A DNA stretch of 64,000 nucleotides from Propionibacteriaceae bacterium AM104-82 (lineage in GTDB: Bacteria > Actinomycetota > Actinomycetes > Propionibacteriales > Propionibacteriaceae). Position 1 is the stretch's first letter, and the number at the start of each line of letters is the position of its first letter. Below the pieces are notes generated by a model that worked only from the letters and a program-made list of their open reading frames with translations, had not been told where the DNA came from and made no database searches. The position numbers and the translations under genes are program-made. Shown here in pieces: positions 41,189 to 49,522 of this stretch. Location of the stretch: assembly GCA_027658995.1 (NCBI GenBank), contig JAQDQK010000002.1:1-64000 (forward strand). Direction: 5' to 3'.

Positions 41189-42628
41189 ATGATTCGCCCC
41201 CTCAAGACCGCACGCTTCGCCGCCGTCGCGTGCCTGGCCGCGGGTCTGACGATCGCCTCGCTGCCCATCAGCCCGGCCCTCGCCGACTCAACCAACCTCG
41301 TCCAGAATCCGTCGTTCTCAAGCGCAACGACGGGATGGAAGGTCGATACCTCCGTCTCCACGCTTGGCACCACCTCCGTCTCCTCCAACCCCGCAGCCCT
41401 CGTCAGGGCGAAGTCGAGCAACGCGACTGTCGCCCTCAACGACGCCACCAACACGGTGCGCGGCGGCAAGGCTGCGGTGACCTATACCGCCACGGCGCGC
41501 GTGCGCAGCAACCAGGCCAACCTCAACGGCCAGCTCAGGGTCCGCGAGAGCGGCACCGGCAAGACCGTTTCCCACGCGTCCACGTTCTACGTGACGGCGG
41601 CCAACACCTGGCAGTCGGTGTCGCTGACGTTCACCACCACCCAGGCCTCCGACCTCGACCTGAACGTGCTGGCCTGGAAGGTCAGCCCCGGAAGGGACTT
41701 CATCGTGGACGACGTGACCCTTGTCGCCAAGACCCCGACGGTCGTCGTCCCCGAGACCCCGGGCTACACCCTCTCCGACGGCTGCCGCCTGAACCAGCGC
41801 GGCGTCGGCAAGTGCGCCCCGCTCGTCGGCGCTGCGCACGGCTCCAACACCGAGCCCTCCGCGCTCGAGGCGAGCCTCGGCCAGCGCCTCGGCGTGCGTC
41901 GCACGTACTGGAACGGCGCGAAGGTCGACGCGGCCGTCGCGACCGCGAAGGCCGATGTCGCCGCTGGCCGCATCCCCTGGATCAGCTTCAAGCTGCCCTA
42001 CTCCTGGGCCGAGATGGCCGCGGGCAAGGGCGACGCCTGGACCAGGGATCTGACCGCCAAGTTGGCCACCATCAAGGGCCCGGTCTGGGTCGCCTTCCAT
42101 CACGAGCCTGAGGGCGACGGTCCGATCGAGGACTGGAAGAAGATGCAGGAACGACTCGGCCCGATCGTGCGTAACGGCGCCCCGAACGTCGCGTTCACCG
42201 TCGTGCTGACCGGCTGGAACCAGTGGTACGGCCAGACCCAGTACCGCATCGAGAACATCTGGCCCAACACGACCGTCGACATCGCGGGCTTCGACATCTA
42301 CTGCTTCTACGCGACCTGGAAGAACGGCAAGTTCCGCACCGGGGAGGAGAGCCTGAAGGAGGACTACTTCGACAAGGTCTCCGCCTGGGCCAAGAGCAAG
42401 GGCGTTGCCTGGGGTCTCGCTGAGACCGGCCTGACCGACGCGGCGTCGAAGGACTTCCCGCACTGGCTCGAGACCACGTACAAGGAGATCCAGGCCACCG
42501 GCGGCATCGCCATGACCTACTTCGACACGACGCTCAACACCGATGACAGCTACAACCTGACGGGCGGGCAGAAGAACCTCGACTTCGCCGCCGCGCTCAA
42601 GATGTCGCCGACGTTCCCGAAGGCCTGA
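41189..42628 (+). CDS. Secreted GH26-like glycanase with N-terminal carbohydrate-binding domain
   Basis: 479-residue exported enzyme. Signal peptide ends at ALA (30-32). Residues 34-180 look like a CBM4/9-type beta-sandwich (NLVQNPSFSSATTGW start, FIVDDVTLV end). The catalytic barrel from about 195 has the acid/base glutamate E305 in FHHEPEGDG and the likely nucleophile E411 in GLAETGL, the arrangement of GH26 and related clan A enzymes (beta-mannanase, lichenase, exopolysaccharide hydrolases). In a polysaccharide locus the probable substrate is the locus' own polymer, for trimming or release. A 15-base-stem terminator follows. GH26 assignment is by motif spacing only. Confidence 0.82.
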   Translation: MIRPLKTARFAAVACLAAGLTIASLPISPALADSTNLVQNPSFSSATTGWKVDTSVSTLGTTSVSSNPAALVRAKSSNATVALNDATNTVRGGKAAVTYTATARVRSNQANLNGQLRVRESGTGKTVSHASTFYVTAANTWQSVSLTFTTTQASDLDLNVLAWKVSPGRDFIVDDVTLVAKTPTVVVPETPGYTLSDGCRLNQRGVGKCAPLVGAAHGSNTEPSALEASLGQRLGVRRTYWNGAKVDAAVATAKADVAAGRIPWISFKLPYSWAEMAAGKGDAWTRDLTAKLATIKGPVWVAFHHEPEGDGPIEDWKKMQERLGPIVRNGAPNVAFTVVLTGWNQWYGQTQYRIENIWPNTTVDIAGFDIYCFYATWKNGKFRTGEESLKEDYFDKVSAWAKSKGVAWGLAETGLTDAASKDFPHWLETTYKEIQATGGIAMTYFDTTLNTDDSYNLTGGQKNLDFAAALKMSPTFPKA

Positions 42629-42638
42629 CGCCTCCGGA

Positions 42639-42674
42639 TGAGGGCCCCGATCCAGTCATGGATCGGGGCCCTCA
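42639..42674 (+). terminator. Terminator after the GH26-like gene
   Basis: Perfect 15-base stem (TGAGGGCCCCGATCC paired with GGATCGGGGCCCTCA) and six-base loop, 11 bases after the stop codon. It separates the glycanase from the Wzz-flippase-sulfation operon. No T-tract. Confidence 0.85.
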
Positions 42675-42679
42675 GCGCA

Positions 42680-42729
42680 CTGACCAAACGAGAGGCCCTG
42701 TGGTAGTGTCCTGAGATGCCCGGGGCATC
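42680..42729 (+). promoter_or_regulatory. Candidate promoter of the Wzz-to-CysN operon with palindrome
   Basis: CTGACC (42680-42685), 18-base spacer, TAGTGT (42704-42709) is a fair promoter, starting right after the terminator. The near-perfect palindrome GATGCC-CGG-GGCATC (42715-42729) would lie at the transcription start and could be an operator. Seven G residues before ATG 42757 form the ribosome site. Confidence 0.5.
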
Positions 42730-42756
42730 ACACCCCGGCAGCTCGGGGGGGCAGAA

Positions 42757-44139
42757 ATGGCTACGGCAGCCTGGCATCATTCACCCTCCCACCGCCGCGC
42801 CCGACTGCTTGTCACCGTGGTACTCGCGGTGCTCGGCGCGCTCCTCGGCGCGACCCTCGGCCTTCTCCGCCCACCCTCCGCGACGGCCACCACCACGATC
42901 CTGATCGACCCGTTGGACGGTAACCCGTTCTCTACGAGCACCCGCGGCGACAACCTCACCAACCTCGGCACCGAGGCCCAACTGGTCGGTTCCTCCGACG
43001 TGATCTCGCGCGTCATCGCCAAGACGGGCACCGCCCTCACCCCGGACGTCCTGCACTCGGCTCTGACGGTCGACGTCCCCACCAACACCCAGCTGATGGA
43101 GATCTCCGTCAGCACCCGGCGCGCGGAGGCCGCCGTCACGCTGTCGCAGGCCTTCGCCGAGCAGTTCCTGCTTGCACGCAAGGACCGGGCCATGACGCAG
43201 TCGAACGCTCAGATCGACAGCCTTGAGACCGAGATCGCGGAGCGTCAGAAGGAACGCACCAGCCTCACGGGCGCGCTCGCGACCGCCGGCGCGAGCGAGG
43301 TCGCCACGCTGCAATCGCAGATCGACAGCGTCAACACACAGATCGTGTCGCTGCAGTCGCGCGTCGCGCAGTTGCGTGCTGGCCCCTTCTCCCCCGGCCA
43401 GATCGTCAGCCCAGCGGCGTCGGAGGCGGCACCGCTCTGGCGGTTCTGGCCCGTCCTGGCAGCGCTGGGCGGGCTGGCAGGGCTCGCCGCCGGGGCGGCC
43501 GTCGCGCTGCTGCGCAGGCAGGCACACGGCAGGGCGATCGTCCGGGCCCCGCGCGTCCTGGGTGCCCTCACGGACGAGGACCTCGCGGCGACCACTCCCC
43601 CGTCGCAGGCGGCCCGCACCACCGCGCTCGCGATCCTCACCACCGAACGGCGTCGTCCGTTCGTGATCCTGATCGTCTCCGCAACCGAGGCCCCGCCCGT
43701 GACGGCGGATGCGCTGGCCGTCGCGATCGCGGCCACCGAACACCGCAGCGTGATCGTGGACGTTGCGGGTGCCTCCAAGGTCCCATCCGTGGCAGGCCTG
43801 CCCGACCTGCTTGCCGGTTCGCGACCGGTTCCGGATCTCGATGAGATGGTCACGTCCATCGCCCCGGGCGACATCGCCTCGATGGAGGATCTGCTGTTGT
43901 CGCCCAGGATGTCGGCGATCGTGGACGAGTTGCTCCTGCGGGCGGACGTGGTCCTCCTGGCAGCCACAGGGCAGTCCAGTTACGCGGCCAAGGCGTTGGC
44001 CGACATCGCCGACCGCGTCGTCGTCGAGGCTCCCTCCCCTGACCAGGCGGAGGCCGGGTGGGGCGAGTCGCTGCTCGGCATCGTCCTTGTGCCAAGGCCC
44101 GCGGATGGGCAGACCCCTGGGGCACGGGAGCCCAGATGA
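42757..44139 (+). CDS. Wzz-type chain-length protein with a degenerate BY-kinase domain
   Basis: 460 residues. Two membrane helices (about 17-36 and 228-251) flank an extracytoplasmic Wzz domain with a coiled coil (143-208). The cytosolic part (260-460) is shaped like a bacterial tyrosine kinase, but the expected Walker A loop is gone: the segment reads IVSATEAPPVTADALAVA (306-322) with no GK(S/T). The Walker A' region SVIVDVAG is also weak and there is no C-terminal tyrosine cluster. It is therefore probably a scaffold that controls chain length without kinase activity. It begins an eight-gene run of overlapping start and stop codons that ends with cysN. Confidence 0.85.
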   Translation: MATAAWHHSPSHRRARLLVTVVLAVLGALLGATLGLLRPPSATATTTILIDPLDGNPFSTSTRGDNLTNLGTEAQLVGSSDVISRVIAKTGTALTPDVLHSALTVDVPTNTQLMEISVSTRRAEAAVTLSQAFAEQFLLARKDRAMTQSNAQIDSLETEIAERQKERTSLTGALATAGASEVATLQSQIDSVNTQIVSLQSRVAQLRAGPFSPGQIVSPAASEAAPLWRFWPVLAALGGLAGLAAGAAVALLRRQAHGRAIVRAPRVLGALTDEDLAATTPPSQAARTTALAILTTERRRPFVILIVSATEAPPVTADALAVAIAATEHRSVIVDVAGASKVPSVAGLPDLLAGSRPVPDLDEMVTSIAPGDIASMEDLLLSPRMSAIVDELLLRADVVLLAATGQSSYAAKALADIADRVVVEAPSPDQAEAGWGESLLGIVLVPRPADGQTPGAREPR

Positions 44140-45641
44140 GCGTCGCGAGCCGTCAACTTGAGCGGATCGCCCGTGGCGGGACCGCCTCGCTCGCGGGCGC
44201 GGGCGTCGCAGCGGCGGCCAACTTCGCCGTCGTCGTCGTCATCACCCAGTTCTACTCGAAGACAGATGCCGGGGTGATCTTCAGCGTGACGTCGCTGTTT
44301 CTGATCGTGCTCGCCCTGGTGGGCCTCGGCATCGACACCGGGTTGGGGAGATTCCTGCTGCGCCATGTGGCCGAACAGCGGTGGAACTGGGCGCGCGCCT
44401 GCCTCCGCAACACCGCCTTCGTGACGCTCTGGGTCAGCCTCGTCGCCACGGTCGCCCTGTGGTGGGGCGCCGCTCCATTGGCGGGCGCGCTCGGCCTGCC
44501 TGCCGACCCCGGAGTCCCCGCGATCAGGGTGTTCGCCGCGGCGATCGTGTGGACGGCGCTCGGCAACTGGGCCCTCGGCGCAAGCAGGGCCTTCGCCAAC
44601 ATCCGGCAGACGGTCGTGATCGACAAGGTCGCCAGGTCGCTGCTCCAACTCGCCATGGTCGCCGCCTGCGCCTGGGCGGCGCTCGACGTGACGGCGCTGA
44701 GCGTCGCGTGGGTCGCCCCTGCGGTGCTGCTCGCGCCGGTCGCCGTGCTCGGCCTGACCCGCGTGGTGCGACGGGCCATGCCACCCGGCCCCGTCGACCC
44801 GGCACCGGGGGCCGTGCGCGAGTTCTGGCGCTTCACGGCGCCGCGCAGCATCGCACAGGTGGCGCAACTGATCGTGCAGCGCCTGGACATCATCCTGATC
44901 GGGGCCCTCCTGTCGCCCGCCGCCGCAGCCGTCTACACCGCGGCCACCAGGTTCGTTCCCCTCGGGCAACTGGGCGCCCAGGCGATCGCCCAGGTCGCGC
45001 AGCCGCGGTTCACGCACCTCCTGGCGACGAAGGAGGGCTCGGCCCTCGCGCAGGTGTTCCGGATCACGACGGCGTGGAACATCATCATCGCCTGGCCCCT
45101 CTACCTGGTGGCCGCGACCATGGCGCCGGTGTACCTCAGGATCTTCGGCCCGGGCTTCGAATCGGAGGGCGTCGCGGTTGTCGCCGTGATGGCGCTGGCG
45201 ATGATGGTGGGGGTCGCCTCCGGTCCTGTCGACACCATTCTCCTGATGGCCGGGCGCAGTTGGCTGAGCCTGAGCAATGCCCTCGTGGCGCTCACTGTCG
45301 ACGTCATCGGGTGTGTGCTCCTGATCCCGACCATCGGCATCCTCGGCGCAGCGGTGGCGTGGTGCGCATCGGTGACGGCGAAGTCGGTCCTGGGATACAT
45401 CCAGGCGCGCAGACACCTGGGGCTCGACCCGCTGTCGCGGGCCTCGGCCATCTCCGCGATGGCGGCGCTCACCTGTTTCGGGGTGCCTGGCCTCGTTCTT
45501 GCCCTGCTCGGCATGACGACCGGATGGGCACTCCTTGGGCTCCTGGTCGTCGGGGGTGGCTGCTACGCGGCCCTGATGTGGAGATACCGCGGCGACCTCC
45601 ACCTCGGCGCCCTGCGTTCGCTGCTGCCAAGGCGGGGATGA
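44136..45641 (+). CDS. Polysaccharide flippase (Wzx/MATE-like)
   Basis: 501-residue membrane protein with about 14 predicted helices of the polysaccharide-transport (MVF/oligosaccharidyl-lipid flippase) superfamily. It starts LERIARGGTASLAGAGVAAAANF and has the typical pattern of small hydrophobic helices with polar kinks, such as AVREFWRFTAPRSIAQVAQL and VQRLDIILIGALL. It should move the lipid-linked, possibly sulfated, repeat unit to the outer membrane face for the polymerase encoded upstream. ATG 44136 overlaps the Wzz stop (ATGA); in-frame sequence before it lies inside that gene. Confidence 0.9.
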   Translation: MSVASRQLERIARGGTASLAGAGVAAAANFAVVVVITQFYSKTDAGVIFSVTSLFLIVLALVGLGIDTGLGRFLLRHVAEQRWNWARACLRNTAFVTLWVSLVATVALWWGAAPLAGALGLPADPGVPAIRVFAAAIVWTALGNWALGASRAFANIRQTVVIDKVARSLLQLAMVAACAWAALDVTALSVAWVAPAVLLAPVAVLGLTRVVRRAMPPGPVDPAPGAVREFWRFTAPRSIAQVAQLIVQRLDIILIGALLSPAAAAVYTAATRFVPLGQLGAQAIAQVAQPRFTHLLATKEGSALAQVFRITTAWNIIIAWPLYLVAATMAPVYLRIFGPGFESEGVAVVAVMALAMMVGVASGPVDTILLMAGRSWLSLSNALVALTVDVIGCVLLIPTIGILGAAVAWCASVTAKSVLGYIQARRHLGLDPLSRASAISAMAALTCFGVPGLVLALLGMTTGWALLGLLVVGGGCYAALMWRYRGDLHLGALRSLLPRRG

Positions 45642-46720
45642 GCATGGCGACGGCACTGTTCGAGGCATGGGGGCGCTACATGGATTCCCCCCGGGCGCTG
45701 TCGCAGGCGCTCGCCACGCGAGCACCCGGCCTCCGACGCGCCTGGGTGTCATCTGGAGGCTCCGGGTTCCCGGCGGACGTCCGGGTGGTCGCGCGACACT
45801 CCCCGGGTCACTTCGCCCGGCTGGTCAGCAGCGACTACCTCTTCACCAACGACATCGTCACCAGGCACTACCTCTCCAGCCCGCGGGTCAGGTACGTGCA
45901 GTGTTGGCACGGAACCCCGCTCAAGGCGATCGGGTTCGACGACGACAAGCAGGGCTACCCGGGTGCAAGGGCCCACGCCAGGAGGACCGCGAGGGATCTC
46001 GCGAAGTGGGACTACCTGGTCTCGCCCGCGCCCATCATCACCCCGATCTTCCGCGCCGCGTTCCGGTTCGACGGACCGGTGCTCGAGACGGGCTCCCCTA
46101 GAAACGACCTCCTCGTCGACCCCGGGGATGCCAGACGGACGGAGGTCCGCGGGCTGCTGGGGATCCCTGCCGGGCGGCGCGTCGTGCTCTACGCCCCGAC
46201 GTGGCGCGACGACGACACGACCACGGACGGGCGACTGCGCCACTCCGTCGTGCCCGACTGGGAGGCGATCGCGTCGGCGCTTCCCGAGGTCAGCTTCCTG
46301 TTCCGCGCCCACAAGAACGTGCTCGCCGAGGCACCTTCGCTGCCGGGCATCATCGACGTCAGCGGCTGGCCGGATATCTCGGATCTCTACCTGGCCGCGG
46401 ATGAGATGATCTCCGACTACTCCTCCGCGGTGTTCGACTTCGCCGTGACGCGCAAGCCCATCTACCTGTACGTGCCGGATCTCGAGCACTACCGCGGCGC
46501 CCTGCGCCGGATGTACTTCACATATGAGGACTGGGCGCCGGGGCCGATGTCCTCGACAACCGACGAACTGATCGACCACCTTCGTTCTGCGGAACTCGCC
46601 GCCGCCGACTCCGCCGACCGGTACGCGTGGTTCGTGCGGACCTTCTGTCCCTTCGACGACGGTCACGCCTCCGAGCGGGTCCTCCGCGCCATCGGCCTGC
46701 TCCCGGAGCACCGCGCATGA
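45638..46720 (+). CDS. CDP-glycerol glycerophosphotransferase-like protein
   Basis: 360-residue GT-B-fold protein of the TagB/TagF (CDP-glycerol:poly(glycerophosphate) glycerophosphotransferase) family. Diagnostic motifs: VQCWHGTPLKAIGFD, TGSPRNDLLV, VVLYAPTWRDD, FRAHKN, and the C-terminal DVSGWPDISDLYLAADEMISDYSSAVFDFA followed by KPIYLYVPDLEHYR. This is the catalytic domain alone, as in TagB. It would add glycerophosphate or a related polyol phosphate to the polymer, giving a teichoic-acid-like feature. No CDP-glycerol synthase (TagD) gene is in the window. It is coupled to both neighbours by ATGA overlaps. Confidence 0.88.
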   Translation: MSMATALFEAWGRYMDSPRALSQALATRAPGLRRAWVSSGGSGFPADVRVVARHSPGHFARLVSSDYLFTNDIVTRHYLSSPRVRYVQCWHGTPLKAIGFDDDKQGYPGARAHARRTARDLAKWDYLVSPAPIITPIFRAAFRFDGPVLETGSPRNDLLVDPGDARRTEVRGLLGIPAGRRVVLYAPTWRDDDTTTDGRLRHSVVPDWEAIASALPEVSFLFRAHKNVLAEAPSLPGIIDVSGWPDISDLYLAADEMISDYSSAVFDFAVTRKPIYLYVPDLEHYRGALRRMYFTYEDWAPGPMSSTTDELIDHLRSAELAAADSADRYAWFVRTFCPFDDGHASERVLRAIGLLPEHRA

Positions 46721-47649
46721 CCGGCATCGATCCGGCCATCGTGGCCGCGGGACTCGCGATCGGCTTCCTGGTCGGTCTCACCGGCATGGGGGGCGGTGCC
46801 CTGATGACGCCGACGCTCGTCTTCCTCTTCGGCGTCAACCCGCTGACGGCCATCTCCTCAGATGTCGTGACGAGCCTGTTCATGAAGCCCGCCGGGGCGA
46901 TCGTGCACCTCGTGCGGCGGACCGCCCACCTTCGCCTGGTGCTGTGGCTGTGCGTCGGTTCGGTGCCCGCCGCCTTCGTCGGCGCCCTGCTGGTCGACCG
47001 GATGCGCGGGGTGCCCGGGTTTGAGGACCTGTTGCTGCGGATGCTGGGGGTCGCGTTGCTGATCACCTCGGGCGGGCTCATCGCCCGCGCCTGGTCGACG
47101 ATGGTCCGCCATCACAGCCCGCTCGGCGAGGGACCCGCCGAGCCCAAGCGCCCGAGAATCGTGGTCCGCCCCCTCCCCACCGCCCTGCTCGGCGCCGTGG
47201 CAGGCCTGCTGGTGGGCATGACGTCGGTCGGAGCCGGATCGCTGGTGCTGACGGTGCTGCTGCTGATCTATCCGGGACTCAAGCCCTCACAACTGGTCGG
47301 GACCGATCTCGTGCAGGCCATCCCACTTGTCGCGTCGGCCTCCTTGGGCCACCTCCTGTTCGGAGAGGTGTCGTTCGCGCTCACGGGGTCCCTTCTGGTC
47401 GGGGCCATCCCCGGCGCATTCCTCGGCGCCCAGGTCTCATCCCGGGCCCCCGGAGGCCTGATCCGGCGGGCGTTGGCGATCCTGCTGATGGCCTCAGGCC
47501 TCAAACTGATCGGCGTCTCCAGCGCGCTGGTGCTCATCCTCACAGGGGCCGCTGCGGTGCTCGGGCCCCTGACCTGGATGGTGCTGAAGAGGCGGTTCAG
47601 GGGGACCAGGGCCGCCGACGCGAACGCTCATGGAAGGGGTCGGGCATGA
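46717..47649 (+). CDS. TauE/SafE-family permease (possible sulfate transporter)
   Basis: 310-residue membrane protein with two internal repeats typical of the TauE/SafE (DUF81) family: GFLVGLTGMGGGALMTPTLVF in the first half and AGLLVGMTSVGAGSLVLTVLLL in the second. About eight helices. Members carry sulfite, sulfate, sulfoacetate or related anions; CysZ-like use as a sulfate importer fits here because adenylylsulfate genes follow immediately with overlapping codons. Direction (import or export) is not visible in the sequence. Confidence 0.82.
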   Translation: MTGIDPAIVAAGLAIGFLVGLTGMGGGALMTPTLVFLFGVNPLTAISSDVVTSLFMKPAGAIVHLVRRTAHLRLVLWLCVGSVPAAFVGALLVDRMRGVPGFEDLLLRMLGVALLITSGGLIARAWSTMVRHHSPLGEGPAEPKRPRIVVRPLPTALLGAVAGLLVGMTSVGAGSLVLTVLLLIYPGLKPSQLVGTDLVQAIPLVASASLGHLLFGEVSFALTGSLLVGAIPGAFLGAQVSSRAPGGLIRRALAILLMASGLKLIGVSSALVLILTGAAAVLGPLTWMVLKRRFRGTRAADANAHGRGRA

Positions 47650-48770
47650 TTGAACCGGATTGGGCGACGCTGACAGGGCTGCCCTCGATCGTGGTGACCG
47701 GCGCCGACCTCGACCGGGTGGATCTGTGGCAACGGGGCCTCCTGAGCGGGCCCCTTCGACTGACCGCCGCTGGCCGCACCGCCATCGGGACGGCCTCCTG
47801 TGTGGTGATCCGTGACCCGGAGGGGACGCCGCTGCTCCAGGCATCGGTCGTCGACGGAGTGGTCCATGGGCAACCCGTCAGGCTGGTCGAGCCCGAGCCA
47901 CCCTCCGTCCTCGAGGCTGACCTCGCCATCGTGATCCTCGGCGCGCCGGAGCCCTCCGAGTGGGAGCAGATCGGCACTGCGATCCAGGACGCAGGGGCGG
48001 TTGCCTGGTTCGCCTGCGCCGACCGCGGTCGCCACGGGCGATCCCTTGTCGGGCTGACGAGGCGGGCGGCCCAGGGATTTGCAGGAACGAACCATCGAGT
48101 CATACCGATTCCCTGGCCAAGCCCGTCGCCCGCCGACCTGTTCAGCGCGGAACACCCGCCGCCCGCCCAGTTGGCTGAGGCATTCGGGATCCGCCGTCAT
48201 CTGCTCGTCGGCTCCGAGGCGACGCCCGGCCGGGGCAGGGGCGGCGCCGTGGTGTTCCTCACCGGCTACTCCGGGGCGGGAAAATCCACCATCGCGAAGG
48301 CCCTGCGCGACCGGCTGGCGACCGACGATCCGCGCCCCGTCACGCTGCTCGACGGCGACGAGGTGCGCCGTCGACTCTCGCCGGATCTCGGCTTCGATGA
48401 GGCGGCCCGGGCCGCCAACGTGAGGCGCGTCAGTTGGGTCGCATCGCTGCTGGCGGGTGCCGGTGGCGTCGCGATCACCGCCCTGATCGCACCCTTCGCG
48501 GAGTTGCGTTCCGAGGCGCGGGCCATGACGGAGGAGGCCGGGGCCGAGTTCATCGAGGTCTGGGTGTCCACGCCGCTTGAGGCATGCGAGGCGCGAGACC
48601 GGAAGGGTCTCTACGCCCGGGCACGCGCCGGCGATGTCACGCACTTCACGGGGATCTCCTCTCCGTACGAGGCTCCCGCGCGAGCCGAGATCGTGATCGA
48701 CACGACCACATGCACGGCCGCCGAGGCCGCCGACCTGATCGCCGCCGAACTGCAGAAAGGCACGCCATGA
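47646..48770 (+). CDS. cysC: Adenylylsulfate kinase with an extra N-terminal domain
   Basis: Phosphorylates adenylylsulfate (APS) to PAPS, the sulfate donor. The kinase domain is residues 200-374: Walker A GYSGAGKST (207-215), LLDGDEVRRRLSPDLGF, FIEVWVSTPLEACEARDRKGLY and THFTGISSPYEAP, all as in CysC. The first 190 residues (DWATLTGLPSIVVTGADLD...) are an added domain; VDLWQRGLLSGPL and VIRDPEGTPLL recall the N-terminal beta-rich domain of ATP sulfurylase, but I could not identify ATP-sulfurylase active-site motifs. It overlaps cysQ by four bases. Fusion of APS kinase to this module is unusual; it may bind APS or regulate. Confidence 0.88.
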   Translation: MIEPDWATLTGLPSIVVTGADLDRVDLWQRGLLSGPLRLTAAGRTAIGTASCVVIRDPEGTPLLQASVVDGVVHGQPVRLVEPEPPSVLEADLAIVILGAPEPSEWEQIGTAIQDAGAVAWFACADRGRHGRSLVGLTRRAAQGFAGTNHRVIPIPWPSPSPADLFSAEHPPPAQLAEAFGIRRHLLVGSEATPGRGRGGAVVFLTGYSGAGKSTIAKALRDRLATDDPRPVTLLDGDEVRRRLSPDLGFDEAARAANVRRVSWVASLLAGAGGVAITALIAPFAELRSEARAMTEEAGAEFIEVWVSTPLEACEARDRKGLYARARAGDVTHFTGISSPYEAPARAEIVIDTTTCTAAEAADLIAAELQKGTP

Positions 48771-49522
48771 CCCATCCCGATGACCTCGCCCTGGCAGAAT
48801 CGCTCGCCCGAGGAGCAGGCGACATGTTGTTGGCGCTGCGCGGGGATGGGCTGGTGGCAGAGGGCGACCTCCGCGCCAACGGATACCTCCTGGAGCGCCT
48901 TGCACGGGAACGCCCGGACGATGCCGTCCTGTCCGAGGAGTCCCCCGACGACGCGGTCCGCCTCACCGCGGACCGGGTCTGGATCATCGACCCGCTCGAC
49001 GGGAGCCGCGAGTTCGCCGAACGGACGCCCGACGGTGGGTGGCGCGATGACTTTGCGGTCCATGTGGCGCTGTGGGAACGCGCGCACGGGCTGCGACTCG
49101 GAGCCGTGGCCCTTCCCGCGCGGGACCAGGTCCTCACCTCCGCGACGGGCACGCGCCCGACCGGCGAACACGGCGGCACCCTCCGGGTGGCTGTCAGCCG
49201 CACCCGGCCGCCGAAGATCCTCGACGCCCTCGCCGCCGAGGTCCCGCTTGAGTTCGTGCCGATGGGATCGGCGGGGGTGAAGGTGATGGCGGTCGTGACC
49301 GGCGAAGTCGACGTCTACCTGCACGCGGGCGGGCAGTACGAGTGGGACTCCGCAGCGCCGGTCGCGGTGGCGCGCGGCGCGGGCCTCCACACCAGCCGCC
49401 TGGACGGATCGGACCTTGTCTACAACTGCCCCGATCCCTGGTTGCCAGACCTTCTGGTGTGCAGGCGGGAGATCGCAGGAACGCTGCTGATGCATCTGGA
49501 ACACGTCGGGGGGCTGGCATGA
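48767..49522 (+). CDS. cysQ: 3'(2'),5'-bisphosphate nucleotidase CysQ
   Basis: Removes the 3'-phosphate from PAP, the by-product left when a sulfotransferase uses PAPS; PAP otherwise inhibits sulfotransferases. The 251-residue inositol-monophosphatase-fold protein has the metal motif IIDPLDGSREFAE, an upstream SEESPDD acidic site, and the C-terminal YEWDSAAPVAVARGAGL. The active site appears complete. Its place inside the PAPS operon points to recycling for the sulfotransferase at 33.5 kb. It overlaps cysC and cysD start and stop codons (ATGA each). Confidence 0.9.
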   Translation: MTHPDDLALAESLARGAGDMLLALRGDGLVAEGDLRANGYLLERLARERPDDAVLSEESPDDAVRLTADRVWIIDPLDGSREFAERTPDGGWRDDFAVHVALWERAHGLRLGAVALPARDQVLTSATGTRPTGEHGGTLRVAVSRTRPPKILDALAAEVPLEFVPMGSAGVKVMAVVTGEVDVYLHAGGQYEWDSAAPVAVARGAGLHTSRLDGSDLVYNCPDPWLPDLLVCRREIAGTLLMHLEHVGGLA

